From NCBI GenBank assembly GCA_027019085.1, contig JALUXG010000032.1:1-53768 (forward strand): a stretch of DNA of 53,768 nucleotides, written 5' to 3'. The stretch's first letter is position 1. The number at the start of each line of letters is the position of its first letter. Below, piece after piece: positions 35,120 through 44,200 of this stretch. Both the position numbers and the translations under genes were made by a program. The stretch is from Rhodanobacteraceae bacterium (GTDB lineage: Bacteria > Pseudomonadota > Gammaproteobacteria > Xanthomonadales > Rhodanobacteraceae). The notes below the pieces were generated by a model, which worked only from the letters and a program-made list of their open reading frames with translations, ran no database searches and was not told where the DNA came from.

Positions 35120-37384
35120 ATGGGTAGTCCCGGAAATCATTCATCGGGTGCGAAAAAGGCAGCGCCTTTGCCGCCGCGCGCAAGACAGCTCCTGCAGCGT
35201 GTGCGCGATGTCTGTGAAGCCACGCTGCAACCACTGATCAAGCAGACCCTGGACGACTTCGACCAGCAGATGTTCCAGCTGGCCGACCAGGCCAGCAACA
35301 ACACCGAACAGGAAGTGTGCCTGGCTTCGCAGCGCGAAGTGCGCCGCGGCCGCGCCGACATGTCGCCGCGTATCCTCAGCATGCTCGGCGAAGGGTTCCT
35401 GAATTACCACCTCGGACCGCAAGCGGAGTCGCCGGACGAACCCGACGACAAGCGCCTGCGCCTGCTCGAGCAGGACGAACAGGAAGAAAACACCATCCTG
35501 CACGGCACCGAGGCCCGGGTCGAACTGCGCTCGGGTATTCCGCTGCTCGAGCTGGGGTACCGGTTCGCTGCCCTCGCTGGCATACCGGTGGTGGAATCGG
35601 ATGCCCTGCCCATGGGGCCGCACGCGATCTGCACGGCGTGGCGCGACGCCAGCGACGAACTTGACCTGCCGGCCGTCCATCAGCGTCATCTTCACCAGTT
35701 GTTCGGTCGCCGCCTGTTGCGGGATGCACCGCGCATGTTCGAAGCGGCGAACACCCTGATGGCCGCCCAGGGCCTGCTGCCGGAATTGCGCACATTGATG
35801 GTCAAACGCACGCGCATGGAGGAGACCGGCGCGGACGAGGCAGAGGCAGCGCCGAAGAAAACCGGTCCGGCCAGACAGAGCGAACCGGCCGGTGAACCAT
35901 CCCCGCGCATGGCATCGCGTCCGTCCGACGAACAGACCACGGCCGCATTCAGTGTGCTGCGCGGCCTGCTGGCACGCCGCCGCCATGCCCTGGGCCTCGA
36001 CCAGGAAGCCACGGCGCCGACCGGCCCGACCAGCAGTCCGGAACAATTGCAGACGGTACTGGCCCGATTGCAGGGCAATCCCGACACCACGGTGCTGGAA
36101 GACGGTGTGCGCCATGTCCGTGGCATGAAACACCTGCGTCAGGACATGCAGGCCCAGTTGCGCAGCCTGTCCCCGGATGGCAAGCCACTGGCTCTGGAGC
36201 CCGAACAGGCCGATACCGTCGACCTGATGTCGATGCTGTTCGACCACCTGGGTCGCGACATGCCGGTCGACGGCCATACCGCGAACCTGATGTCGCGCCT
36301 GCAGGTACCCATGCTGCGTGTGGCACTGGCGCAACCGGAGTTCTTCTCCGAACGGGAACATCCGGCCCGGCAACTGCTCGGCTCGGTGCTCGACACCGCG
36401 ATGCAATGGCTTGATGGTGCCGGCGAGGAAGCCGATCCGGTACTTGCCCGCAAACTGCAGAACGTGGTCAACCGCACCGCCGAGGAGTTCAATGGCGATG
36501 TCGGCCTGCTCAAGGAACTGCACGAAGACCTGGACAGCCAGCTTGCCGTGCTGCGACGGCGCGCCGAGATCAGCGAACGTCGGCACCTGGAAGCCGCCCA
36601 GGGCCGCGAGCGGCTACAGCTGGCACGCAACCGCGCCAGCGAGCTGATTGCCGAGCGCCTGAGTGCCAGTGATGCCGGCGGCCTGCTGCGGACCATGATG
36701 GAACAAGCCTGGACCGACGTCCTGGCGCTGTCGATGCTGCGCTGGGGCGAGCGCAGCAAGGCCTTCCGCCACCGCCTGGAAGTCACCGACCGCATGCTTC
36801 GGCGTCAGGTCGACAGCGACGATCCCGAACTGCGCACGGAAATCACCGAAGGTCTGGGACAGGTCGGCATTCATGGCGACGAGGCCGAACAGATCGCCCG
36901 GCATGTGGTCACGCCCAGGGACGAAACCACCAGGGAGGATCTCGGCGACCACGAGCTGACGCGCACCGAACTGGCCATGCGCCTGAAACAGCGCCAGCGG
37001 CTGGGCAGCGCGGAAGACGAAGAAGGCGGGAAAAAGAAGGCGGCGGAAGAACCCGCCGGGGACCAGGATCCGGCAGTGCAGGAAGCCATCGAGCGCTTGC
37101 GCCAGCTGCGTTACGGCACCTGGCTCGAATTCATCCGCCCCGACAAGCGCGTGGTGCGCCGCAAGCTGGCGTGGTTCTCGCCCGTTACCGGACATTGTCT
37201 GGTGGTCAGCCAGCGCGGCGTGCGCGAGGACGTGAGCACGATCCGCGATCTCGCGCAGCGGATGGCTTCGGGTACGGTGCGCCTGCCCGAGGAACAGGGC
37301 GAGTCCCTGCTTGATCGCGCCTGGAATGCCATCGTCAAGGGACTCGGCAAGTTTGCCCGCAACATCGAGGAGCAGAGCGCATGA
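35120..37384 (+). CDS. DUF1631 family protein
   Basis: Encodes 754 residues from the ATG at 35120, which follows a GGGGGCGG purine tract; an ATG at 35078 inside hemW is less likely. It is a large, acidic, helix-rich cytoplasmic protein without signal or membrane segments. The overall pattern (N-terminal helical part, a Lys/Glu/Ala-rich hinge near 295-320, the segment QVPMLRVALAQPEFFSE-like at about 395-412, and the C-terminal WLEFIRPDKRVVRRKLAWFS block) fits DUF1631, common in Xanthomonas and Pseudomonas and of unknown function. The C-terminal block resembles a degenerate PilZ fold, as has been suggested for the family. The stop overlaps the start of a PilZ gene by 4 bp, a strong hint that the two products work together. 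Confidence 0.88.
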   Translation: MGSPGNHSSGAKKAAPLPPRARQLLQRVRDVCEATLQPLIKQTLDDFDQQMFQLADQASNNTEQEVCLASQREVRRGRADMSPRILSMLGEGFLNYHLGPQAESPDEPDDKRLRLLEQDEQEENTILHGTEARVELRSGIPLLELGYRFAALAGIPVVESDALPMGPHAICTAWRDASDELDLPAVHQRHLHQLFGRRLLRDAPRMFEAANTLMAAQGLLPELRTLMVKRTRMEETGADEAEAAPKKTGPARQSEPAGEPSPRMASRPSDEQTTAAFSVLRGLLARRRHALGLDQEATAPTGPTSSPEQLQTVLARLQGNPDTTVLEDGVRHVRGMKHLRQDMQAQLRSLSPDGKPLALEPEQADTVDLMSMLFDHLGRDMPVDGHTANLMSRLQVPMLRVALAQPEFFSEREHPARQLLGSVLDTAMQWLDGAGEEADPVLARKLQNVVNRTAEEFNGDVGLLKELHEDLDSQLAVLRRRAEISERRHLEAAQGRERLQLARNRASELIAERLSASDAGGLLRTMMEQAWTDVLALSMLRWGERSKAFRHRLEVTDRMLRRQVDSDDPELRTEITEGLGQVGIHGDEAEQIARHVVTPRDETTREDLGDHELTRTELAMRLKQRQRLGSAEDEEGGKKKAAEEPAGDQDPAVQEAIERLRQLRYGTWLEFIRPDKRVVRRKLAWFSPVTGHCLVVSQRGVREDVSTIRDLAQRMASGTVRLPEEQGESLLDRAWNAIVKGLGKFARNIEEQSA

Positions 37385-37734
37385 GCGGCAGCGAGCATCG
37401 CCGGGCACCACGACGCCAGGTGGACATGATCATCCCCGTCGACAACGCGATCAGCGAACAGCGGATCGGGCATGTCGGCAACCTGTCCAGCACCGGCATG
37501 CTGCTGATCAGCGACCAGCCGCTGGTCGCCGACGCAATCTACCAGCTGCGCGTGAGCCTGCCCTCGCGGAGCGGACAGGGGCAGACCATCGAATTCGGTG
37601 TGCACGAACAGTGGAGCGAAGCGGCCAACATCCCCGGCCAGCACTGGACCGGCTTTCGCATCATCGCCATCAGCGAGGCAGACGGCCACAAGCTGCGTTC
37701 CTGGGTCGAGACAGCTCCCGATTCGGCGCACTGA
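37381..37734 (+). CDS. PilZ domain protein (c-di-GMP receptor candidate)
   Basis: Encodes 117 residues, a single PilZ domain. The c-di-GMP-binding residues are in place: RRAPR (residues 7-11, RxxxR) and NLSSTGM (about 34-40, the D/NxSxxG motif with Asn for Asp). The later strands end in WTGFRI. Translation is coupled to the DUF1631 gene by ATGA. It probably binds c-di-GMP and acts on a partner, plausibly the DUF1631 protein; binding is not proven by sequence. Confidence 0.88.
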   Translation: MSGSEHRRAPRRQVDMIIPVDNAISEQRIGHVGNLSSTGMLLISDQPLVADAIYQLRVSLPSRSGQGQTIEFGVHEQWSEAANIPGQHWTGFRIIAISEADGHKLRSWVETAPDSAH

Positions 37735-37786
37735 AATCAGCCGTGTGCAAGGGACGGCTTGGCCCTGACGGGGGTTTCGCGGCACC

Positions 37787-39142
37787 ATGGTGTCCCCCAC
37801 GCCGGACCCGAGCATGCTCGAGCAAGACCTCGCCCAAGCCTACCCCCTGCACCTGGCCTCCCTGCGGCAGCATTGCGATGCCGCGCTCGAAACGGTCGGC
37901 CGCGACCATCTGGCGGTTGCCGCCGGCCACCCGATCACCCGCTATCGCGACGACCTGCACTACCCATTCGTGGCACACCCGAGCTTCAGGCAGTGGCTTC
38001 CCCTGCCGGATGCTCCCGGCAGCTGGATCGTATACACCCCCGGACACAAGCCCCTGCTGATCTTCCTGCAGCCCAGGGACTACTGGCACGTGGTGCCTGA
38101 CGAACCGGACGGGTACTGGGTCGAACATTTCGACATCCGCATCATTCGCGAAGCCGACCAGGCGCGTGCCCTGCTGCCGAAGGATCCGTCCCGTTGCGCG
38201 ATCCTCGGCCAGGCACGCGATGCCATTGGTGATTTCATTCCCGACCCGCCGCAGGCGCTGATCGACCATCTCGATTATCAGCGTGCCTTCAAGACTGATT
38301 ACGAACGCTTGCGCATGCGCGAAGCCAGCCTTCTCGGAGCTCGTGGACACCGCGCCGCCGAGGCCGCCTTCCGCGCCGGCGAAAGCGAATTCGGCATCCA
38401 CATGGCCTTCCAGCATGCCGCCGGCCAGACCGAATCCGAACTGCCCTACGGCAGCATCATCGGTCTGAACGAACACGGGGCGGTGCTGCACTACATGCAT
38501 TTCGACCGCACCCCGCCACGACAGGGCCACTCGCTGCTGATCGATGCCGGCGCGCAAAGTGCCGGCTATGCCAGCGACATCACCCGCACCTACGCAGCAC
38601 CGGATGCCGGTGATTTCCAGGCCCTGATCGACAGCATGGAACAACTCCAGCAGACCCTGTGCGGCAAGGTTCGTGCCGGCCAGGACTACCGTGCGCTGCA
38701 CCTTGAGGCGCACAGGCTGCTGGCGGGCGTGTTGCACGCACACGGCCTGGTCGACATGAGTCCGCAAGCCATGGTCGATCGCCGGGTTACCTCGGCATTC
38801 TTCCCCCATGGCCTGGGTCACCTGATCGGGCTGCAGGTGCATGATGTCGGGGGATTCCTGCGCGATCCGCAGGGGGGAACACAAGCTGCGCCCGGGGACC
38901 ACCCGTTCCTGCGCCTGACGCGCACCCTGGAAGCGGGCATGGTGGTCACCATCGAGCCGGGCCTGTATTTCATCGACATGCTGCTGGACGAACTGCGCCA
39001 GCGTCCCGAGGCCCGCCATGTCGCCTGGGAACGCATCGAGGCCCTGCGGGGGTTCGGCGGCATCCGCATCGAGGACGATGTGGCCTGCACCGACGGCGAC
39101 CCGGAGAACATGACGCGCGATGCATTCGCCGCGCTGGCCTGA
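37787..39142 (+). CDS. pepQ: Xaa-Pro dipeptidase PepQ
   Basis: Encodes 451 residues from ATG 37787; an ATG at 37814 gives the N-terminus that best aligns with E. coli PepQ and cannot be excluded. It is an M24B metallopeptidase whose dinuclear metal ligands are visible: Asp in LIDAGAQSAGYASDITRTY (two Asp), His in FFPHGLGHLIGLQVHD, Glu in TIEPGLYF and Glu in GGIRIEDDV. It cleaves dipeptides with C-terminal proline; some members also hydrolyse organophosphates. It converges with pepP, a second M24B enzyme, over 43 bp. Confidence 0.94.
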   Translation: MVSPTPDPSMLEQDLAQAYPLHLASLRQHCDAALETVGRDHLAVAAGHPITRYRDDLHYPFVAHPSFRQWLPLPDAPGSWIVYTPGHKPLLIFLQPRDYWHVVPDEPDGYWVEHFDIRIIREADQARALLPKDPSRCAILGQARDAIGDFIPDPPQALIDHLDYQRAFKTDYERLRMREASLLGARGHRAAEAAFRAGESEFGIHMAFQHAAGQTESELPYGSIIGLNEHGAVLHYMHFDRTPPRQGHSLLIDAGAQSAGYASDITRTYAAPDAGDFQALIDSMEQLQQTLCGKVRAGQDYRALHLEAHRLLAGVLHAHGLVDMSPQAMVDRRVTSAFFPHGLGHLIGLQVHDVGGFLRDPQGGTQAAPGDHPFLRLTRTLEAGMVVTIEPGLYFIDMLLDELRQRPEARHVAWERIEALRGFGGIRIEDDVACTDGDPENMTRDAFAALA

Positions 39143-39185
39143 AGCAGGCCGACACCCGCGCCACGTGCGGTCACCTTGTCCGGAG

Positions 39186-40484
39186 TCAGGCGGACATGCG
39201 TAGTGCTTCGATGTCCTGCGGCGCCTTGGGCACCCCGTCGGTAAGCACCTGCGGACCATTGCGGCCAACCAGTACGTCGTCCTCGATGCGGATGCCGGTG
39301 CCGGCCCAGCGTGCAGCGTCAGCCCCGGCCTGGAGCGGGATGTACAGCCCCGGTTCGACGGTCACCACCATGCCCGGCTCGAGCAGGCGCGGTTCACCAT
39401 CGATGCGGTAGTCACCGACATCGTGCACGTCCATGCCCAGCCAATGGCCGGTCTTGTGCGGGAAATAGCGGCGGTAACTGCCCTCGCGCAAGGCTCTGGC
39501 CTTGCTCTCGCGCAGTAGCTTGAGTGCGCGCAAGCCGTCGATGATCACGTCCACGGCTGCTTCATGGGCGGCACTGAAGGCCTTGCCGGGGCACACCTGC
39601 TCGATGGCGGCCTCCTGCGCCGCCAGCACGATATCGTAGAGGCGACGCTGGTCGCGCGTGAAACGCCCGCTGACGGGAAAGCTGCGGGTGATGTCGGTGG
39701 CATAACAATCCACCTCGGCGCCGGCATCGACCAGCAACAGCATGCCTTCCTCCAGGCAATCCCGGTTGGCGGTGTAGTGCAGCGTGCAGGCATTGGCGCC
39801 ACCGGCCACACTGGGCATGTAGGCGGGTACCGCACCATGGACGCGCATCACGCGCTGCATTTCGGCCTCGATCTCGAATTCGCCGACACCGGCCCGCGCC
39901 ATGGTCATCGCCGAGCAGTGGGCCTGCACCGAAATCCGGGCCGCACGACGCATGAGGCGGACCTCGGCCGGCGACTTGTACAGGCGCATGTCGTGCAGCA
40001 GGTAGCCCAGTGCCACGAATTCCTTGGGCACCACGCCACCGCCACGCAATGCGCGAAGCCTGCGCATCCAGCCCAGCAGGCGCGCGTCGAATTCCTGTTC
40101 CTGGCCGAAATGGCAATACACGCGGGCACGACCCTCGAGCATGCCGGGCAGGATGTCGTCGATGTCCTCGATGGGAAAGGCATCATCGACTCCGCAGGTC
40201 TCGACCGCACCCTCGGTGCCCAGCCGCGGGCCGTCCAGGCGCTCGCCGTCAGGGTCGCGCTCGCGGCAGAACAGGATCGATTCGGCCGGCTCGCGCCCGG
40301 GCAGCAGCGCCAGGACGGCATCGGGTTCGGGAAACCCCGTCAGGTAATGGAAATCGGAGTCCTGGCGGTACGGCCAGGCTGCGTCCGCACTGCGCATGCG
40401 CTGCGGTGCGGCGGCGACCAGCAGGGCGGCATCCTCGCCGGCCATGCGCATCAACTGGCGACGACGGCGCGCGAGTTCGTTCAT
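39186..40484 (-). CDS. pepP: Xaa-Pro aminopeptidase PepP
   Basis: Encodes 432 residues from the ATG at 40484 (MNELARRRRQL), which matches the E. coli PepP start; an ATG at 40544, right after the ygfB stop, would add 20 basic residues. The N-terminal domain has RSADAAWPYRQDSDFHYLTGF (about 31-51). Metal ligands of the creatinase-like domain: VDAGAEVDCYATDITRSF, His in FPHKTGHWLGMDVHD, Glu in TVEPGLY and in GIRIEDDV. It removes N-terminal residues preceding proline. It lies in a ygfB-pepP pair as in E. coli, but the usual ubiH does not follow. Confidence 0.95.
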   Translation of the reverse strand: MNELARRRRQLMRMAGEDAALLVAAAPQRMRSADAAWPYRQDSDFHYLTGFPEPDAVLALLPGREPAESILFCRERDPDGERLDGPRLGTEGAVETCGVDDAFPIEDIDDILPGMLEGRARVYCHFGQEQEFDARLLGWMRRLRALRGGGVVPKEFVALGYLLHDMRLYKSPAEVRLMRRAARISVQAHCSAMTMARAGVGEFEIEAEMQRVMRVHGAVPAYMPSVAGGANACTLHYTANRDCLEEGMLLLVDAGAEVDCYATDITRSFPVSGRFTRDQRRLYDIVLAAQEAAIEQVCPGKAFSAAHEAAVDVIIDGLRALKLLRESKARALREGSYRRYFPHKTGHWLGMDVHDVGDYRIDGEPRLLEPGMVVTVEPGLYIPLQAGADAARWAGTGIRIEDDVLVGRNGPQVLTDGVPKAPQDIEALRMSA

Positions 40485-40545
40485 GTCGCGTGCGGCAACG
40501 GTTTGCTTGCGGTTGCGCCGGCGCGGCTCACTGCGGACATCCATG

Positions 40546-41121
40546 TCAATGCACGCTGCCGCGCGCTGCGTCCCTGCCCCCCGCTTCGGGACGGCTGCGG
40601 CCATGCACTTCCGCGTGCAACAGCAGCACGCCCACGCGCACGTATTCGCTCACTTCCATCAGCGACTGCTCGTCCTCCTCGCCATCGCCGCAAGCAAGCT
40701 CGGAGGCGGCAATGGTGCCCAGGTCGCGCAGGATCTCCTCACCATCGTCCGACCACTCCCGGTCGCGGCCGCCGACTGCCAGACCGAATCCGCCCAGAAA
40801 CCCGCGGCACCAGGCGACAAGCGCATCGCTGCGCTCGGGTACCGGCAGCGCGGCATCGGGCAGCATGGGCTGGAAACCCAACTCGACATCATCAAGCGCC
40901 ACTCGACATTCCCCGTACAGGGCCTGCACCTGCGAAGCCAGTTGCCGGCGCGATGCCTCCCCGCCTGTATCCAGACCAAGCAGTTCCAGCATTCCGTCCG
41001 TGCCCGTCCCGCTTCCACCGCACACCAGGCCCGTGACCGATCCATGAAGCTCGCTGGCGCCGACACCTGCCTTGGCACGCGCCAGCGTGGCTTCGAGTTC
41101 GTCATGCCGGATATGTCTCAT
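40546..41121 (-). CDS. ygfB: UPF0149 family protein YgfB
   Basis: Encodes 191 residues from the ATG at 41121 (MRHIRHDELEATL). It is a helical cytoplasmic protein with the UPF0149 pattern: ELHGSVTGLVCGG (about 24-36), CRGFLGGFGLAVGG (about 105-118) and the C-terminal SEYVRVGVLLLHAEVH. The function is not settled; in Pseudomonas aeruginosa YgfB affects beta-lactamase expression. It lies upstream of pepP and divergent from the large GGDEF-EAL gene. Confidence 0.9.
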   Translation of the reverse strand: MRHIRHDELEATLARAKAGVGASELHGSVTGLVCGGSGTGTDGMLELLGLDTGGEASRRQLASQVQALYGECRVALDDVELGFQPMLPDAALPVPERSDALVAWCRGFLGGFGLAVGGRDREWSDDGEEILRDLGTIAASELACGDGEEDEQSLMEVSEYVRVGVLLLHAEVHGRSRPEAGGRDAARGSVH

Positions 41122-41228
41122 GGCCGGCATTCTGGCACCCATCCGGGCAATTGCCTACACTGGTGCAAGGGGAACGACCAACCGAAGGACGTGCGGATGC
41201 ACCCGATTCCATCCATGGCCCAGGTGGC

Positions 41229-44200
41229 ATGATGTCCGCGTGCCTGCTTGCGCATGTCCGCCAGCGAAAGCGGAGCGCGGCCAAGCCGCCGACGTCCGTG
41301 CCGACACGGCTCACGTCCCGACTGCTCGCACCCATGGCGACTGTGCTTGGCTGCCTGCTCTCGGCAGCCTCCCCCGCCCATGTGCGCAACTACTATTTCG
41401 AACACATCGGCCCGGCCCAGGGCCTGGCGCAAAACACCGTGGGCGCACTCCTGCAGGGCGACCAGGGCTTCATGTGGATCGGCACCCAAGGCGGGCTGCA
41501 TCGCTTCGACGGCTACCACCTGCAACGTTTCCACCACGACGCCGACCGCAGCGACAGCCTGCCGGACAATGTCATCAGCGCCCTGGCCAGTGACGGCCAG
41601 GGCCACCTGTGGGTGGCGAGCAAGGTCGGGGGCCTGGTCCTCTACGACCCGCAACGGGACCGGGTGCTGCCAACACACGGCCTATCGCGCGCGCACTTTG
41701 ACGGGATCACGGCCCTTTCGGGTGGCCGCGGCAAGCGGCTGTTGATTGCCGATCACACCGCCATCCATGCACTCGGACCCGGCAAACGCCCGCTGCGGAC
41801 ATTGTGGCGCAGCGATTCGGCTGCGCCGCAAGCGGGCACCTTGCTGGCCCAATGCGGCAACCGGGACATGTTCTACGGGCTGCATGGACAGCAGCTGGTC
41901 GTGATCGGCAGGGATGCCGCGCACACGCACGCGGTGCACATCGACCGATCCGATACCCGCAGCCTGCTGTGCCGCAGCAACGGCAGCCTGCTGCTGGGTA
42001 CGGCCAGTGGCATCTACCACCTCGACCCTGGCAGCGGGGTGACTTCGAAGATCTGGCCCGACAAGGCGGAAACGATGAAAGCCGGCGCCATCGATGCGCT
42101 GGTCGAGGATCATGACAGGCGCATCTGGGCCGCGGTCGAGTCGGTTGGCCTGCTGGGACTGGATCCCGATGAACAGCATCCGAAGCTGCTGCAGCCGCAA
42201 TCGGGCATGCCAGGCTCCTTGCCGGACATCACGATTCGCAAGCTGTACGTGGACCGTTCCGGACTGGTCTGGACCGGCGGCGTGACCCGGGGGGCATCCT
42301 ATTTCAATCCAGACGGGGCGCCTTTCCGGTTCATTTCCGACACCCAGGCCGGCAATAACCGTTTCGCCAGCAACAACGTGCGCGCGCTGTACGAGGATGA
42401 CTCGGGGCGCATCTGGCTCGGACTGGGTGGGTCCGGGCTGCATCGCTACGATCCGACCACGGACAACTTCGACAGTCTCACACCGTTGTTGCGCAAGGCA
42501 CTATCCGTGCAGCCAGCGACACCCATCAGCGTCTTTGCGCTGGCTCGCGACGGTCACCGGTTCTGGCTGGCCACCGACCGCGGTCCGCTGACCCTGGATC
42601 CATCGCGCAAGATCGCCCGCTACACCGACTCTGCACTGGCATCCAGGCCGGTGCGCAGCCTGCTTCGTACACGCGACGGCAAGCTCTGGCTGGGCATGTA
42701 CGACGGGGGTGGAGTCTACGTTTACGGCAACGGCAAGCGCATCGCACACCTTCAGCATGTGCCCGGCAAGCTGCAAAGCCTGGCGGCCGGCATCGTGGTG
42801 GCCCTCGCACAGGACCCGCAGGGCCGGGTGTGGATCGGAACCAGTTCCGGCCTCAGCGTGTACGACCCGGCCAGCGGCTCCATGCGCACCTTCCATGAAC
42901 AGGCGGGAAACAACGACAGCCTCAGCAGCCATGTGGTGATGAGCCTGCTCGTCGACCATGCCGGCCAGTTGTGGGTAGGCACCCAGTCCGGACTGGACCG
43001 GCTGATTTCACTCGATGCCAGCGGCGCACACTTCAACCGGATCACCAGTCGCAACGGGCTTCCCGACGACACCATCTACTGCATGCGCGAAGATGCCGCA
43101 CACAATCTGTGGCTCAGTACCAATCGGGGCGTGGTACGCCTGAACCCCGTCAGTGGCAAGATCATGGCGTTCACGGTGCAGGACGGCCTGCAGGGCATGG
43201 AGTACAACTCCAATGCCTGCCTGCGGACACGGCGCGGAAACCTGATCTTCGGCGGCGTGAACGGATTTGACGAAGTCGACCCGGCGCGGATCCGTCCCAG
43301 CAGTTTCATGCCACAGGTCGCGTTTACCGGCATTCACGTGAGTGCGGATGAAATTCCCGTGCTGGCCGAAAATGGCCGCATCGCCATGCGGGAGTCCTCG
43401 CGCTCGATCCGTTTCGACTATGCAGCCATGGACTTCACCTCGCCCCGTCAGAATCGCTTCCGGCATCGCCTGACCGGTTTCGACCGGCACTGGATCGACG
43501 ATGGAAACCGGCACAGCGCCACCTATACCAACCTGCCCGCGGGGCACTACCAGTTCGAGGTCCAGGGCAGCAACCACAGCGGCCTTTTCAGCACGCACGT
43601 ATTGCACCTGGATGTGACGGTCATTCCACCCTGGTGGGCGACACGGATGATGTACATGGTTTATGCCTTGCTTGCGATCTTGCTGCTGCTCGCCCTGTAC
43701 GCGGCATGGCGTGCGCGACGCATCCATGAACGCAAGCACCAGGAACAACTGCGCGAACGCGAGGGTCGCCTGAGCATGGCCTTGTGGGGTTCGGGCGATG
43801 CCTTCTGGGATCTGCACCTGCACGAAAATCGGCTCTACCGGATGGGCGCGGACCAGTTGCTAGGTGAGGGAAGCGCCTCCGACATCGATTTTGACGACTG
43901 GTGCAATTATGTGATCCATCCGGACGACCTTGAACTTGTGCGTCAGGCCCTGTCACGCTGCCTGGAGGGCGATGCCGACCACTTCGAGGCCGCATACCGG
44001 CTCAAGAACGCGAAGGGCGAATGGATCTGGGTGCTCGGGCGCGGCAAGATCGTCGGCCGCGACGCGCACGGCAAGCCGTCACGCATCTCGGGCACCGCAC
44101 GCGACATCACCCGGGTCAGGTCCGAGGACCGCGAAAGGCGCATCGCCACGGAAGTCATCCGCAGCATGAGCGAAGCGGTCGCGGTATGCGATCTGGATTT

